Positions 6,551 to 15,685 of a stretch of DNA of 64,000 nucleotides are shown here, piece by piece (positions within the stretch are counted from its first letter, which is position 1; every line of letters starts with the position of its first letter). A program made the position numbers and the translations under genes. The notes beneath the pieces were generated by a model. The model did not search any database, was not told the origin of the DNA, and saw only the letters and a program-made list of their open reading frames with translations. This DNA is from Bacteroidetes bacterium UBA1941 (GTDB taxonomy: Bacteria > Bacteroidota > Bacteroidia > Chitinophagales > LD1), in assembly GCA_002336805.1 (NCBI GenBank), contig DDEZ01000012.1, forward strand, positions 631,594 through 695,593, given 5' to 3'.

Positions 6551-8926
6551 CTATTTCCTGATTGTACACTTCCAGTCGCGCACCTCGGGCATATCTTCTC
6601 CATGCTCGCAGATGTAGCGCTTGTGGTCTATGAGTTTATTTTTCATTTCCTGTTTGAGGTGATCGCCTTTGGCGCCTATCTGCGGCAGCCTGTCTATGGC
6701 ATCTATCACGAGGCGGTAGCGGTCCATATCATTCATCACCACCATGTCAAACGGCGTGGTGGTAGTACCGAAACCTTTATACCCCCGCACATGGAGGTTG
6801 TGATGATTGGTACGCCTGTAGGTGAGGCGGTGTATCAGCAGCGGGTAACCATGAAATGCAAATATGACAGGCTTATCCTTCGTAAAGATGGAATCAAAGT
6901 CACGGTCGCTCAATCCATGCGGATGCTCTGATTGCGGCTGCAGTGTCATGAGGTCTACCACATTTACCACCCTCACCTTTAGCTCAGGCATGTACTCACG
7001 GAGTAGCTGTGTAGCAGCGATCACCTCCAGCGTAGGTACGTCTCCTGCACAGGCCATCACGAGGTCGGGGTCTTTGCCATCATCATTGCTGGCCCAGTCC
7101 CAGATACCGAGGCCGGTGGTGCAGTGGCGTACTGCATCCTCTATATTCATCCACTGCAGCTCGGGCTGCTTGCCCGCTACTATCACATTGATCAGGTTTT
7201 TGCTGGCCATACAGTGCGCTGTGACGGATAGCAGTGTATTAGCATCTGGCGGCAGGTAGATGCGGGCGACATCTGCCGATCGATTGGCCACGAGATCGAG
7301 AAAGCCGGGATCCTGATGGCTATTGCCATTGTGGTCCTGGCGCCACACGTGCGAGGTCAGGAGATAGTTCAGCGAGGCGATGGGCTGGCGCCATGGTATA
7401 TGCCTGGCGGCCTGCAGCCACTTGGCGTGCTGATTGAGCATCGAGTCCACTATATGTATGAATGCCTCATAGCACGAGAAAAGTCCGTGCCTGCCTGTGA
7501 GCAGGTAGCCCTCCAGCCAGCCCTGGCAGAGATGCTCACTGAGCACCTCCATCACACGGCCCTCGTGCGCCTGGTGGTCGTCTCCCGAGCGTATCTCTCC
7601 TGCGGTCACACGGTCCGTAGCTTCAAACACAGCAGACAGCCTGTTAGACGCGGTCTCATCGGGGCCCATGATGCGGAAGTTTCTCCGGTCAGCATTCAGC
7701 CTGATGATATCGCGCAGATACTGGCCCATAGCAGATATGCTCTCTGCAGTCACTGTACCTGATTCTTTTATCTCCAGTGCATACTTCCGAAAATCGGGCA
7801 GCTTCAGGTCATGCATCAGCAGGCCGCCATTGGCGTGAGGATTGGCTCCCATGCACCGCTGACCCTCAGGGGCCAGCCCTCTGAGCTCCGGTATCAGTCC
7901 GCCATTTTCATCAAACAGCTCTTCAGGTTTATAGCTCTTCATCCAGCGCTCCAGCAGCTGCAGGTGGTCAGGCTTGCTACCCAGCTCTGACAGCGGTACC
8001 TGATGCGAGCGCCAGGTACCCTCTACCTGCTTGCCATCTACCTCATGCGGGCCTGTCCACCCCTTGGGTGTGCGCATCACTATCATAGGCCAGTGCGGGC
8101 GTTGCGTGAAGCCTTTTTCGCGGGCCTCTTTTTGTATTGACTTTATCTCTGCTATCACTGTATCCAGCGTGTCTGCCATGGTGCGGTGCACCTGCGCCGG
8201 GTCATCACCGCTTACGAAGTATGGCTTATAGCCGTATCCTATTAGCAGACTTTGCAGCTCGGCCTCAGGTATGCGAGCCAGTACAGTCGGGTTTGCGATC
8301 TTATATCCATTCAGATGCAGGATAGGGAGCACTGCACCGTCATGCACGGGATCGAGAAATTTATTGGAGTGCCAGCTCGTAGCCAGCGGGCCGGTCTCAG
8401 CCTCGCCGTCTCCTATCACACAGGCGGCTATCAAATCAGGATTGTCCAGTACTGCGCCATACGCATGTACGAGGGAGTAACCCAGCTCACCACCCTCATG
8501 TATGGAGCCCGGTATATCAGGCGCCACATGGCTCGGTATACCTCCGGGAAATGAGAACTGGCGAAATAGTTTGCGCATACCATCAGCATCCTGCGCTATA
8601 TCCGGATAGTGATCTGTATAGCTCCCCTCCAGGTAGGTATTGGCCGCGAGGCCGGGGCCACCGTGGCCGGGGCCTGTCACATAGATCATATCCAAGTCAT
8701 ACTGCCTGATGATACGATTCAAATGCACATAGATAAAATTGAGTCCGGGTGTAGTGCCCCAGTGGCCCAGTAGGCGCGGCTTGATATGCCGGATATGCAG
8801 CGGCTCTCTGAGCAGTGGATTTGACAGCAGGTATATCTGCCCTACAGAGAGATAGTTTGCCGCGCGCCAGTAGGCGTTCATTTTTTGTAGCAGCACATCT
8901 GATACCGGTGTTACATTGTTTGCCAT
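6551..8926 (-). CDS. xfp: Phosphoketolase (xylulose-5-P/fructose-6-P)
   Basis: This thiamine-diphosphate enzyme of 791 residues (usual length about 790-830) splits xylulose-5-P or fructose-6-P with phosphate into acetyl phosphate and glyceraldehyde-3-P or erythrose-4-P. Clear motifs are VTGPGHGGPG, IGDGEAETGPLATSW (ThDP/Mg site), LHLNGYKIANPTVLAR, and the C-terminal KPVIFAFHGYP and RGYKGFGTTTTPFD. It lies 2 bp after acetate kinase on the same strand, so acetyl phosphate can be turned into acetate with ATP gain. It is the last gene of the stress operon and convergent with the regulator gene. Confidence 0.97.
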   Translation of the reverse strand: MANNVTPVSDVLLQKMNAYWRAANYLSVGQIYLLSNPLLREPLHIRHIKPRLLGHWGTTPGLNFIYVHLNRIIRQYDLDMIYVTGPGHGGPGLAANTYLEGSYTDHYPDIAQDADGMRKLFRQFSFPGGIPSHVAPDIPGSIHEGGELGYSLVHAYGAVLDNPDLIAACVIGDGEAETGPLATSWHSNKFLDPVHDGAVLPILHLNGYKIANPTVLARIPEAELQSLLIGYGYKPYFVSGDDPAQVHRTMADTLDTVIAEIKSIQKEAREKGFTQRPHWPMIVMRTPKGWTGPHEVDGKQVEGTWRSHQVPLSELGSKPDHLQLLERWMKSYKPEELFDENGGLIPELRGLAPEGQRCMGANPHANGGLLMHDLKLPDFRKYALEIKESGTVTAESISAMGQYLRDIIRLNADRRNFRIMGPDETASNRLSAVFEATDRVTAGEIRSGDDHQAHEGRVMEVLSEHLCQGWLEGYLLTGRHGLFSCYEAFIHIVDSMLNQHAKWLQAARHIPWRQPIASLNYLLTSHVWRQDHNGNSHQDPGFLDLVANRSADVARIYLPPDANTLLSVTAHCMASKNLINVIVAGKQPELQWMNIEDAVRHCTTGLGIWDWASNDDGKDPDLVMACAGDVPTLEVIAATQLLREYMPELKVRVVNVVDLMTLQPQSEHPHGLSDRDFDSIFTKDKPVIFAFHGYPLLIHRLTYRRTNHHNLHVRGYKGFGTTTTPFDMVVMNDMDRYRLVIDAIDRLPQIGAKGDHLKQEMKNKLIDHKRYICEHGEDMPEVRDWKCTIRK

Positions 8927-8928
8927 GA

Positions 8929-10137
8929 TTACTTCATTTGATCTCTGATAAAATTGCGTAAGAGCTGCGCCATCGCAGCCTCCTCCTGAGAGGGCAGCAT
9001 CAGCACCAGGGGGTGCTGGCCATCAGCAGAGAGCTCGCGTTCATTGTTTGCATTTCTTTTCTCATCCAGCCTGATGCCCATGTAGCCGAGACCCCCACAT
9101 ATTCCGGCGCGCACTGCTGATAGGTGCTCCCCTATCCCTCCGGTGAAGATCAGTACATCTATGCCGCCCAGGGCAGCAGCATAGCCACCTATAGCCTTGC
9201 GCACATGATAGCAGAAGTACTCTACCGCTGCTTTGGCCCGCACATCATTCTCCTCCATTTTGAGCAGTGCACTTATATCTCCGGTCGTACCGGATATGGC
9301 TTTCAGTCCTGATTCATTATTGAGGATATTGGTGAGCTTCTTTGTATCGCCAGCATTCTGCTCTAAGATATAGAGCACTGCAGCCGGGTCCAGGTCGCCG
9401 CTACGCGTGCTCATAGGTATGCCGCCTGTCGGCGAAAAACTCATCGTAGTATCTCTAGAAACACCGCCCTGTACGGCAGCCAGGCTCGAGCCATTGCCCA
9501 AATGGGCAATGATCACTTTGCTATCATGCAGCTTTTGCCCATAGATGGTCATGACCTGTGCCATGATACTAGTATATGATAGCCCGTGAAATCCATAGCG
9601 CCTGACGCCCATATCCCGGTATAGCTTTGGTACCGGCAGCATCCGGGCACGATCAGGTAGCATAGCATGAAAAGCACTATCGAATAGCGCCACCTGCGGG
9701 ATGGATTCAAACTGCTGCAAGCAGGCACGTATCAGATCCAGGGTGACTGATGCGTGCTCGGGATCTGTGCTACCGCCAGCCTCTATCTCTGCCAATATTT
9801 CTGCTGATATGATCACTGGCGCGGTATGCCCCATGGCAGAAACGATCCGATGCGCTACAGCTACGAGTGATAGTTGGCGCTGAGCAGCCCACTGCTTCAG
9901 CCATATCACCAGCTGCGGGATGGCTTGAGGCCCGTCCCAATTTGCAGATGTTGCTGCGGATGCGGAGGGCGTATGATCTGTAAATGTGAAGTGAGAATGT
10001 GATGTGTTCAGGTCTCTGAGCTGGCCAGTGGCCAATGGCGTCAACGAGGTATCCTGATAGATACCAAACTTGATGCTGGATGATCCCGCATTGAGGATCA
10101 GGAGTGCGTATGATCCTGTGCTATTCATGTCCGGCAT
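8929..10137 (-). CDS. ackA: Acetate kinase
   Basis: The 402-residue protein has the ASKHA-fold signatures of acetate kinase: LNAGSSSIKF at the N terminus, HLGNGSSLAAV, DTTMSFSPTGGIPMSTRSGDLDP around the catalytic region, and FTGGIGEH. It converts acetyl phosphate and ADP to acetate and ATP. Coupling to phosphoketolase (start 3 bp after this stop) gives a fermentative ATP-yielding branch. No phosphotransacetylase gene is present nearby, which fits acetyl phosphate being supplied by phosphoketolase. Confidence 0.97.
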   Translation of the reverse strand: MPDMNSTGSYALLILNAGSSSIKFGIYQDTSLTPLATGQLRDLNTSHSHFTFTDHTPSASAATSANWDGPQAIPQLVIWLKQWAAQRQLSLVAVAHRIVSAMGHTAPVIISAEILAEIEAGGSTDPEHASVTLDLIRACLQQFESIPQVALFDSAFHAMLPDRARMLPVPKLYRDMGVRRYGFHGLSYTSIMAQVMTIYGQKLHDSKVIIAHLGNGSSLAAVQGGVSRDTTMSFSPTGGIPMSTRSGDLDPAAVLYILEQNAGDTKKLTNILNNESGLKAISGTTGDISALLKMEENDVRAKAAVEYFCYHVRKAIGGYAAALGGIDVLIFTGGIGEHLSAVRAGICGGLGYMGIRLDEKRNANNERELSADGQHPLVLMLPSQEEAAMAQLLRNFIRDQMK

Positions 10138-10159
10138 GAAGGTACAAAATGCGGGCCGT

Positions 10160-10513
10160 TCAGGACATCTGCTCGCCTTCGTGATTTTGCCGGCGCAGGG
10201 ACCAGCTGTCTGTCAGGGTTGTTTCGATCCACATATTCCCGGCTTTCCTGAAAATACGAACCATAACACCCAGCTTCTTAAAGAAATCGTCTTCTACCTC
10301 CTCTACGCGACGAGCCGGATCTATGTCTACCGTATCCGCATTCTGTGCAGATCGTATCATACCTATAGTCGTTTTGTCCGGTATCGTCTGCATATGATTA
10401 CGCAGCCCGGCCCCGTTCTTTTTGAAAAACTCAATTTTCAAAAAGGGGAAGGCCGCCCTGAATTCCTTCTGGACTTCACCTACGCTTTTATCATTTGATA
10501 TCTCGATATTCAT
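10160..10513 (-). CDS. Conserved small protein of unknown function in the stress operon
   Basis: This 117-residue soluble protein has no signal peptide and no recognised domain. It has an alpha/beta look: an N-terminal strand-helix (MNIEISNDKSVGEVQKEF), FPFLKIEFFKK, and a second similar strand-rich half ending GNMWIETTLTDSWSL. I recall similar unnamed proteins in Bacteroidota but cannot name a family. Its place between a universal stress protein and acetate kinase, on the same strand with short gaps, points to a role in adaptation to low oxygen or energy stress. Confidence 0.8.
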   Translation of the reverse strand: MNIEISNDKSVGEVQKEFRAAFPFLKIEFFKKNGAGLRNHMQTIPDKTTIGMIRSAQNADTVDIDPARRVEEVEDDFFKKLGVMVRIFRKAGNMWIETTLTDSWSLRRQNHEGEQMS

Positions 10514-10588
10514 CGCACGACCCTTTTAAAAAATACAGGCGGAAGTTTTTAAGCTCTCCGCCTGCTTCGGAAACCCGACCCGAAAGTC

Positions 10589-10987
10589 TTACAAGTATTT
10601 TGCCAAAAACGTATTGAACTCCAGCTTCATGGCTGAGAACCTGTTTTCTATATCATGCAGATCCCTGCTGTATATACCCAGGTCATTGACAGTCTTCTCA
10701 TCTGCATGCGTTGGCTTCAGCTTGATCACCTCCTCTACATGCTGCAGGGTCTTGCCCACGCGGCCCCTCAGTTCCGCCATATTATTGCCGGTGATCAGAA
10801 ACAGGTTCTGAAAATGCTCTGCCTGGCTGAGTACATCCTGACCTGTGTTTGCGCTGACGATAGTGCCCAGCCTCATCTCCAGGTATTGCAACTCTTCTTT
10901 GTAGAAGTCCAATGCGCGGATGTTAGAATTATAAGTGTCATACAGTGTATGCAGTGATACTTTAGGTGTTTTAGCAGTTGTCTCCAT
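10589..10987 (-). CDS. Small helical (coiled-coil) protein of unknown function
   Basis: The 132-residue protein is predicted almost entirely helical, with heptad-like stretches (SNIRALDFYKEELQYLEMRL, LHDIENRFSAMKLEFNTFL). It has no signal peptide and no membrane segment. It follows the universal stress protein gene by 11 bp and precedes the 117-residue unknown protein, in the operon ending with phosphoketolase. No family is recognised. A dimeric helper or adaptor role is possible but unproven. Confidence 0.78.
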   Translation of the reverse strand: METTAKTPKVSLHTLYDTYNSNIRALDFYKEELQYLEMRLGTIVSANTGQDVLSQAEHFQNLFLITGNNMAELRGRVGKTLQHVEEVIKLKPTHADEKTVNDLGIYSRDLHDIENRFSAMKLEFNTFLAKYL

Positions 10988-10998
10988 TGTTTTAGTTT

Positions 10999-11838
10999 TT
11001 ATGTATGAGAAATAAATACGGGAACTTTTGCCTCTCTGATCAGACCATTGGCCAAGCTCTGGCGCCAGAGGCGTGATACCGCATTGCGGCCATAAGCGCC
11101 CATCACGACCAGTGTATTATTGCCATGCTCGGCTATATAGGCTTTGAGCTGATGTGAGGCCTTGCCATATTCTATATGATAGCTCACATTGTCAAATTTT
11201 CTTTTGATCATGTCTGCTACATCCGGGTCATGGCTCACATGATTGTGATTGGAGGCGTGCTCTATACTCAGGACGGTAGCCTTCATAGCCCGCAGCTCCG
11301 GAAATATGTAGCTGAACATTTTGACCGCATATACGCTGGAGTAGCTGCCATCAGAGGTCAGTATAATATCCTCTACAGGTCGCGACTCCTTGGGCACTAT
11401 CAGTATAGGGCACATGGCGTCTACCAGCAGTTCCTTTAGCGATGAACTGGGGGTATCTGGAAAGAGGTCAGAAATATCAGTACCGCCATCTATGATGATC
11501 AGGTCAGCATAGGCGCTACGCGCTATCACACTCTCTATCGGTTTCTGCTCGTCAAAGTGAACTTTGTAAGTGATCTTCTCCTTCTCGCACCTATCGCGGA
11601 ACGTCTGAATGCTCTTTGTGATATTAGCACGCTCCATATCCATCAGCTCCGTATATACCGTGGTATCTACAAAAGGCTGATCAAACAGGATAGGATAGAT
11701 GTATTGCGTATTGCGCAGGTCACGCATAAAGATGCCCTCTACATGAGAGCCCGATAGCCGGGCCAGGAAGATACCATAGTCGACCACACTATCGGAGTAG
11801 TGATTGCCATCTATGACCAGAAGGAGCCTCTTTTCCAT
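10999..11838 (-). CDS. Tandem universal stress protein
   Basis: The 279-residue protein carries two Usp domains (about 1-150 and 155-279). The first begins RLLLVIDGNHYSDSVVDYG. The second ends VVMGAYGRNAVSRLW then ANGLIREAKVPVFI, a degenerate form of the ATP-binding G-2x-G-9x-G(S/T) loop. Such proteins in other bacteria act in dormancy, hypoxia and stress survival. It is the first gene of a five-gene minus-strand operon (Usp, helical protein, unknown protein, AckA, Xfp) and has the tandem CRP/FNR-type sites upstream. Confidence 0.9.
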   Translation of the reverse strand: MEKRLLLVIDGNHYSDSVVDYGIFLARLSGSHVEGIFMRDLRNTQYIYPILFDQPFVDTTVYTELMDMERANITKSIQTFRDRCEKEKITYKVHFDEQKPIESVIARSAYADLIIIDGGTDISDLFPDTPSSSLKELLVDAMCPILIVPKESRPVEDIILTSDGSYSSVYAVKMFSYIFPELRAMKATVLSIEHASNHNHVSHDPDVADMIKRKFDNVSYHIEYGKASHQLKAYIAEHGNNTLVVMGAYGRNAVSRLWRQSLANGLIREAKVPVFISHT

Positions 11839-11855
11839 TGTGAAAACTTATACTG

Positions 11856-11921
11856 CAAAATTGGGCAGTCAAACAGCAATTATCGCTGACCCGGATTATT
11901 TTTCCCTATGACTTTTGTCAT
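11856..11921 (-). promoter_or_regulatory. Tandem CRP/FNR-type sites and -7 box of the stress/phosphoketolase operon
   Basis: Read in the gene direction, the distal site is ATGAC-aaaa-GTCAT (11921-11908), a perfect palindrome. The weaker proximal site is ATAAT-ccgg-GTCAG (11899-11886), with its dyad 22 bp closer to the gene. The -7 box CAATTTTG (11863-11856) has one mismatch to TAnnTTTG. The box starts 52 bp past the distal dyad, as at the four other promoters of this class in the window. Confidence 0.7.
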
Positions 11922-11923
11922 AA

Positions 11924-12640
11924 TCAATGATGGCGCTGGCAGCAGCTGTGGAGCACTTTGCCCTGGCTGGTGGCCTCGGGGCTGAGATATGGGATACCGA
12001 GATTGAGCCCGCGTACGATCAGCAGCGTACCGAGCACCAGCATAAAGACCGGCATAGCCTGGCGCACCCGGCTGCGAAAAGCTGTAGAAAATAAACTATG
12101 GCTAAATGACACCACCATCATAGCCGGTATGGTACCGGCGCCAAAGGCCGCCATAAAAAGCGCTCCCTCACCGGCAGTACCCACTGCCATAGCCATAGGC
12201 AGCGCCATGTATACAAAACCACATGGCAGCAAACCATTCAAAACACCTATCAGATAAAAGGAAGAAAAACCGGGACGGCGAAAGAGCGATTGGATACCCT
12301 TCTTGACAGATCCCAGTACGGGAATATTGGATACCTGCTGCTCCATCTTTGCCATAAAGCCTGTGGGGAAAATCACAACCGCTATGATCAGCACTCCCAA
12401 TACTATGGATAGCACCTGCTGTAGTCCCATCATAGAGAAGCCGCGGCCTATCATTCCAAATATCAGTCCCAGCAGGCTATAGGTAGTCATACGGCCCAGA
12501 TTGTAGAGCAGGATGCCGCCCACCTTGCCCGCCCAGCTGTAGCGACCTACCGGCAGGGCCAGCGCTATGGGACCGCACATACCTATGCAGTGAAAGCTAC
12601 CGGCAAAGCCCAGAACCAATGCTACAAGGAGAAATGACAT
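11924..12640 (-). CDS. TauE/SafE-family (UreH-like) membrane protein of the cco locus
   Basis: The 238-residue protein has about six membrane segments. It shows the family start GFAGSFHCIGMCGPIALAL, with a Cys-His-x-x-x-Cys cluster close to the membrane, and LLPCGFVYMAL in the second half. Proteins of this kind are regularly the last member of Bacteroidota cbb3 oxidase operons. They are thought to help metal or thiol handling during oxidase assembly; the label sulfite exporter is only a family name. It starts 1 bp after the ccoH stop. The C-terminal LHSCCQRHH could bind metal. Confidence 0.85.
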   Translation of the reverse strand: MSFLLVALVLGFAGSFHCIGMCGPIALALPVGRYSWAGKVGGILLYNLGRMTTYSLLGLIFGMIGRGFSMMGLQQVLSIVLGVLIIAVVIFPTGFMAKMEQQVSNIPVLGSVKKGIQSLFRRPGFSSFYLIGVLNGLLPCGFVYMALPMAMAVGTAGEGALFMAAFGAGTIPAMMVVSFSHSLFSTAFRSRVRQAMPVFMLVLGTLLIVRGLNLGIPYLSPEATSQGKVLHSCCQRHH

Positions 12641-12641
12641 A

Positions 12642-13091
12642 TCAATCTATTTTGAGTACGCTCTCACTGAGCAGCTGATGGCTGTCCTGGGTCCACTCTA
12701 CATTTACACGGTATAGGCTGTGCGCCAGACCGGCGTGAGAGATCACCACTTCACTATCAGTCTTTGCCGTGAAAGGATAGCTAAAATCCTTCTGAGCGTC
12801 TGATGGGCAGTAGAACTTTACAGTACCCTTCACCTCCGCTGCTTGACCCACAGAAGGTATCTTCATAGACACCTCGCCATGGCCCACAGTCCACTCCGGC
12901 CGCAGGTGCAGGGAGTCTGCCATATGCTGCTGATCTATGCGCTCCTGGTACTTCAGCTCTTCTTCATAGTAGTTCTTAGTCACCAGTTCTACTTTCTCTG
13001 ATGAGGCGCGGAAAGCCAAGGTTATTATCATCACTACAAATCCCCCGTATAGCAACCCGATCTTCCAGCCCCAGTTAAATTTTGATCCCAT
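12642..13091 (-). CDS. ccoH: FixH/CcoH family cbb3 assembly protein
   Basis: The 149-residue protein has one N-terminal membrane segment (WKIGLLYGGFVVMIITLAF) and a periplasmic beta-rich domain, as in FixH/CcoH. It contains NYYEEELKYQERIDQ, typical of Bacteroidota FixH. In rhizobia the fixGHIS products are needed to assemble cbb3 oxidase and deliver copper. It lies 5 bp downstream of ccoG and 1 bp upstream of the TauE/SafE gene. Confidence 0.9.
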   Translation of the reverse strand: MGSKFNWGWKIGLLYGGFVVMIITLAFRASSEKVELVTKNYYEEELKYQERIDQQHMADSLHLRPEWTVGHGEVSMKIPSVGQAAEVKGTVKFYCPSDAQKDFSYPFTAKTDSEVVISHAGLAHSLYRVNVEWTQDSHQLLSESVLKID

Positions 13092-13096
13092 ATCCT

Positions 13097-14488
13097 CTAT
13101 TCGTTTGGTGCAAAAAATGTAGTACTCAGCGTACTTATCTTCTTATCTCCGCTGTAGACATCTACAGCTACCGTATTCTTGCGCTGATGCAGGTATCCCT
13201 TGTCTGCATATATGAAGAACATACCATCGCCTATATTCTCCCTATCCACTTTCAGGTCCTTGCCCACCATCTTGATCTCACCATGGAAATCCTTATCGAG
13301 CCTGAGCGTGATCGGTATCTGCTTGCGTGTTTTATTGACGAGCTTGATGTTGTAGAGATTGCTCACGCGGCCGTCCGGCTGCTCCTGGTACATCATACCA
13401 CGGGCGCGCATAATGGTAGCAGATACGTCCTTGCGGGTCACGAGCAGGGTGGTGAGTACGCTCACGAGCAGTGCCAGCACGATGCTATAGGCGGCCATAC
13501 GGCGGGTAAAGTGAAGCTTTTCTTTCTTGGCGATGTTATTTTCCGATGCGTAGCGGATCAAGCCCGGCATAAAGTCAAACTTGTCCATGATGTTATCGCA
13601 GGCATCCATACAGGCGGTGCAGCTTACACATTCCAGTTGTGTCCCGTTGCGGATATCGATACCTGTCGGGCAGACCTTGACGCACTCCATGCAGTCTACA
13701 CAGTCACCTGCTGTACGCTCTTCATTTTTGCGGAAGCGCTTGCGCTCCTCGCCGCGCACATAGTCGTAGGCCACTACCACGCTGTCTTTGTCCAGCATCA
13801 CGCCCTGCAAGCGGCCATATGGACATACTATGAGGCATACCTGCTCTCTAAACCAGGAGTACACCATGAAAAACACGGTGGTAAACACCAGTAGTGGCAG
13901 GAGCACATCCCAGTGGGCAAAGATCCCATCCTTCATATACGCCACCAGCCGATCCATGCTGATGAAGTAGGACAGGAAATAGTTGGCAATGATAAAGGAG
14001 ACAAGGAAAAACACTATGTGCTTACCTCCCCGCTTCATGATCTTTTCACTATTCCATGGTCCGCTGCTCAGTTTGCGCTGGTGGTCGGCATCGCCCTCTA
14101 TCCAGTATTCGATCTTGCGGAAGATCATCTCCATAAAGATCGTCTGGGGGCATACCCACCCACAAAACAACCGGCCAAACGCGACCGTAAATACCACAAT
14201 AAAGACAATGAACGTCAGCATCCCGACCATGAAGATGAAGAAGTCCTGCGGCCAGAATATCTTGCCAAACAGGATAAACCTCCGGTCTATCACATCGAAA
14301 AGAAACAGCGGCTCTCCATCATATTTCAACCATGGTAGCACCAGGAAGATGATGATGTAGAAAATACTAACTACTGTTCTCGCGTTATAATACCATCCTT
14401 TCGGACGTTTAGGAAAAAGCCAGTTCCTCTTACCGTCTTTTTTGATTGTCCCTATTGAATCCCTGAATTCCTCATTTTTCTCGCTCAT
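13097..14488 (-). CDS. ccoG: CcoG/FixG cbb3 oxidase accessory protein
   Basis: The 463-residue polyferredoxin has several membrane segments and two clustered 4Fe-4S motifs (CVDCMECVKVCP and CVSCTACMDACD), with CGWVCPQ in the N-terminal part and a C-terminal periplasmic Ig-like domain. CcoG is proposed to reduce Cu(II) to Cu(I) for insertion into the cbb3 binuclear centre. It follows ccoP by 11 bp in the cco operon. The family match covers the full length. Confidence 0.95.
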   Translation of the reverse strand: MSEKNEEFRDSIGTIKKDGKRNWLFPKRPKGWYYNARTVVSIFYIIIFLVLPWLKYDGEPLFLFDVIDRRFILFGKIFWPQDFFIFMVGMLTFIVFIVVFTVAFGRLFCGWVCPQTIFMEMIFRKIEYWIEGDADHQRKLSSGPWNSEKIMKRGGKHIVFFLVSFIIANYFLSYFISMDRLVAYMKDGIFAHWDVLLPLLVFTTVFFMVYSWFREQVCLIVCPYGRLQGVMLDKDSVVVAYDYVRGEERKRFRKNEERTAGDCVDCMECVKVCPTGIDIRNGTQLECVSCTACMDACDNIMDKFDFMPGLIRYASENNIAKKEKLHFTRRMAAYSIVLALLVSVLTTLLVTRKDVSATIMRARGMMYQEQPDGRVSNLYNIKLVNKTRKQIPITLRLDKDFHGEIKMVGKDLKVDRENIGDGMFFIYADKGYLHQRKNTVAVDVYSGDKKISTLSTTFFAPNE

Positions 14489-14499
14489 ATAAATATTAA

Positions 14500-15666
14500 C
14501 TAGTTGCTCTTGGTGGTACTATCTACCGGAGCAGCAGGAGCAGCAGCGGTCTGCGTGCTATCGCCCTCTGAGTAGATAGTGCCCTGTGGTGCCTTTGGAT
14601 TAGGCGGGTTGGTGCCCTTTATCGATTTGACATAGCACACCACCTGGGCTATCTGCATGGATGACAGGTCAGTCTGCCAGCTCTTCATACCATTGGCAGG
14701 CCATCCGTATTTTACAGTCTTGAATACATCATTGATCTTGCCGCCATGCAGCCAGTATTCGTCAGTCAGGTTAGGGCCTACGCCGCCTTCACCTTTCTCA
14801 CCATGGCATGCCTTGCAGTTTTCTGCAAATATCTTGGCGCCATCAGCTATATATGCCTGATCGTACTTGATCGTATTTTCATCTACATTGTTCTTGGCAG
14901 TACGCATGTACTCATCCTTGGCTTTCTTCGCAGTTTCCATTTCGTTTGCATATTCACCGGCGCTGAGCGGAGCAGCTTCTGCTACGTGATAGTAGCCTAT
15001 ATAGAAGAAGGCCCACACGATTGACGCGAGGAAGCCATACTTCCACCATGGTGGCAGAGAGTTGTCCAGCTCCTTGATACCATCGTAGTCGTGATCCAAC
15101 ATGATATCCTGCTCACGCTCTACGGCCACGGAGGCGTTGAAATTATCCAGAAACTTAGGCAACTCAAAGTGCTTGCTGCTGCTCTCGGTAGCAGGGTTGA
15201 TCGTATTGAGCAGTGCCCAGATACGGATCAGCAGCACACCGATCACCAGTGCCTCCAGCAGGATGATAGCGATAGCCGCGGTCACATCCATACCGAATAT
15301 AGATGGGGCTGCTACAGTCGTAGCAGGGGCTGCAGCGCCGGCAGCAGCCGGAGCGGCCTCCTGAGCTATAGCTGTATGGGCTGTAGCAGCCATCATCATG
15401 ATGAGGACAATAGATTTAGCGATCGCGCCTTTATTGCGATAGGCGTACTCTGTGAGGCGGATCAGCATCTGGCCCAGTGCTGCTACTGCAAACAGCAGCA
15501 GTGTGGCAAAGATGATAAGCACATAGGCAAAATAGCTCTGCCCTGCGGCTGGTGCAGCTGCAGTCGGAGCGGCAGCGGCCGGAGCGGCCTCCTGCGCATA
15601 GCTCATGTATGATAGTACAGCCATGGCCAGCGCTATGATGCTTTTATGATATATGGATGGTCTCAT
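14500..15666 (-). CDS. ccoP: cbb3 oxidase subunit CcoP, mono-heme form with extended N terminus
   Basis: The 388-residue protein has the N-terminal FixP-type segment (HDYDGIKELDNSLPPWWKYGF, then a membrane helix) and a cytochrome c domain with a single heme motif, CKACH, plus a distal Met ligand candidate in NGMKSW. Proteobacterial CcoP usually has two hemes. Ahead of the FixP part is an unusual extension of about 170 residues with two hydrophobic regions, each preceded or followed by an Ala/Pro-rich AQEAAPAAA motif, as if a signal-peptide-like block had been duplicated. It passes electrons to CcoNO. Confidence 0.92.
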   Translation of the reverse strand: MRPSIYHKSIIALAMAVLSYMSYAQEAAPAAAAPTAAAPAAGQSYFAYVLIIFATLLLFAVAALGQMLIRLTEYAYRNKGAIAKSIVLIMMMAATAHTAIAQEAAPAAAGAAAPATTVAAPSIFGMDVTAAIAIILLEALVIGVLLIRIWALLNTINPATESSSKHFELPKFLDNFNASVAVEREQDIMLDHDYDGIKELDNSLPPWWKYGFLASIVWAFFYIGYYHVAEAAPLSAGEYANEMETAKKAKDEYMRTAKNNVDENTIKYDQAYIADGAKIFAENCKACHGEKGEGGVGPNLTDEYWLHGGKINDVFKTVKYGWPANGMKSWQTDLSSMQIAQVVCYVKSIKGTNPPNPKAPQGTIYSEGDSTQTAAAPAAPVDSTTKSN

Positions 15667-15685
15667 GTTTTTTGAATTGGTTTGT

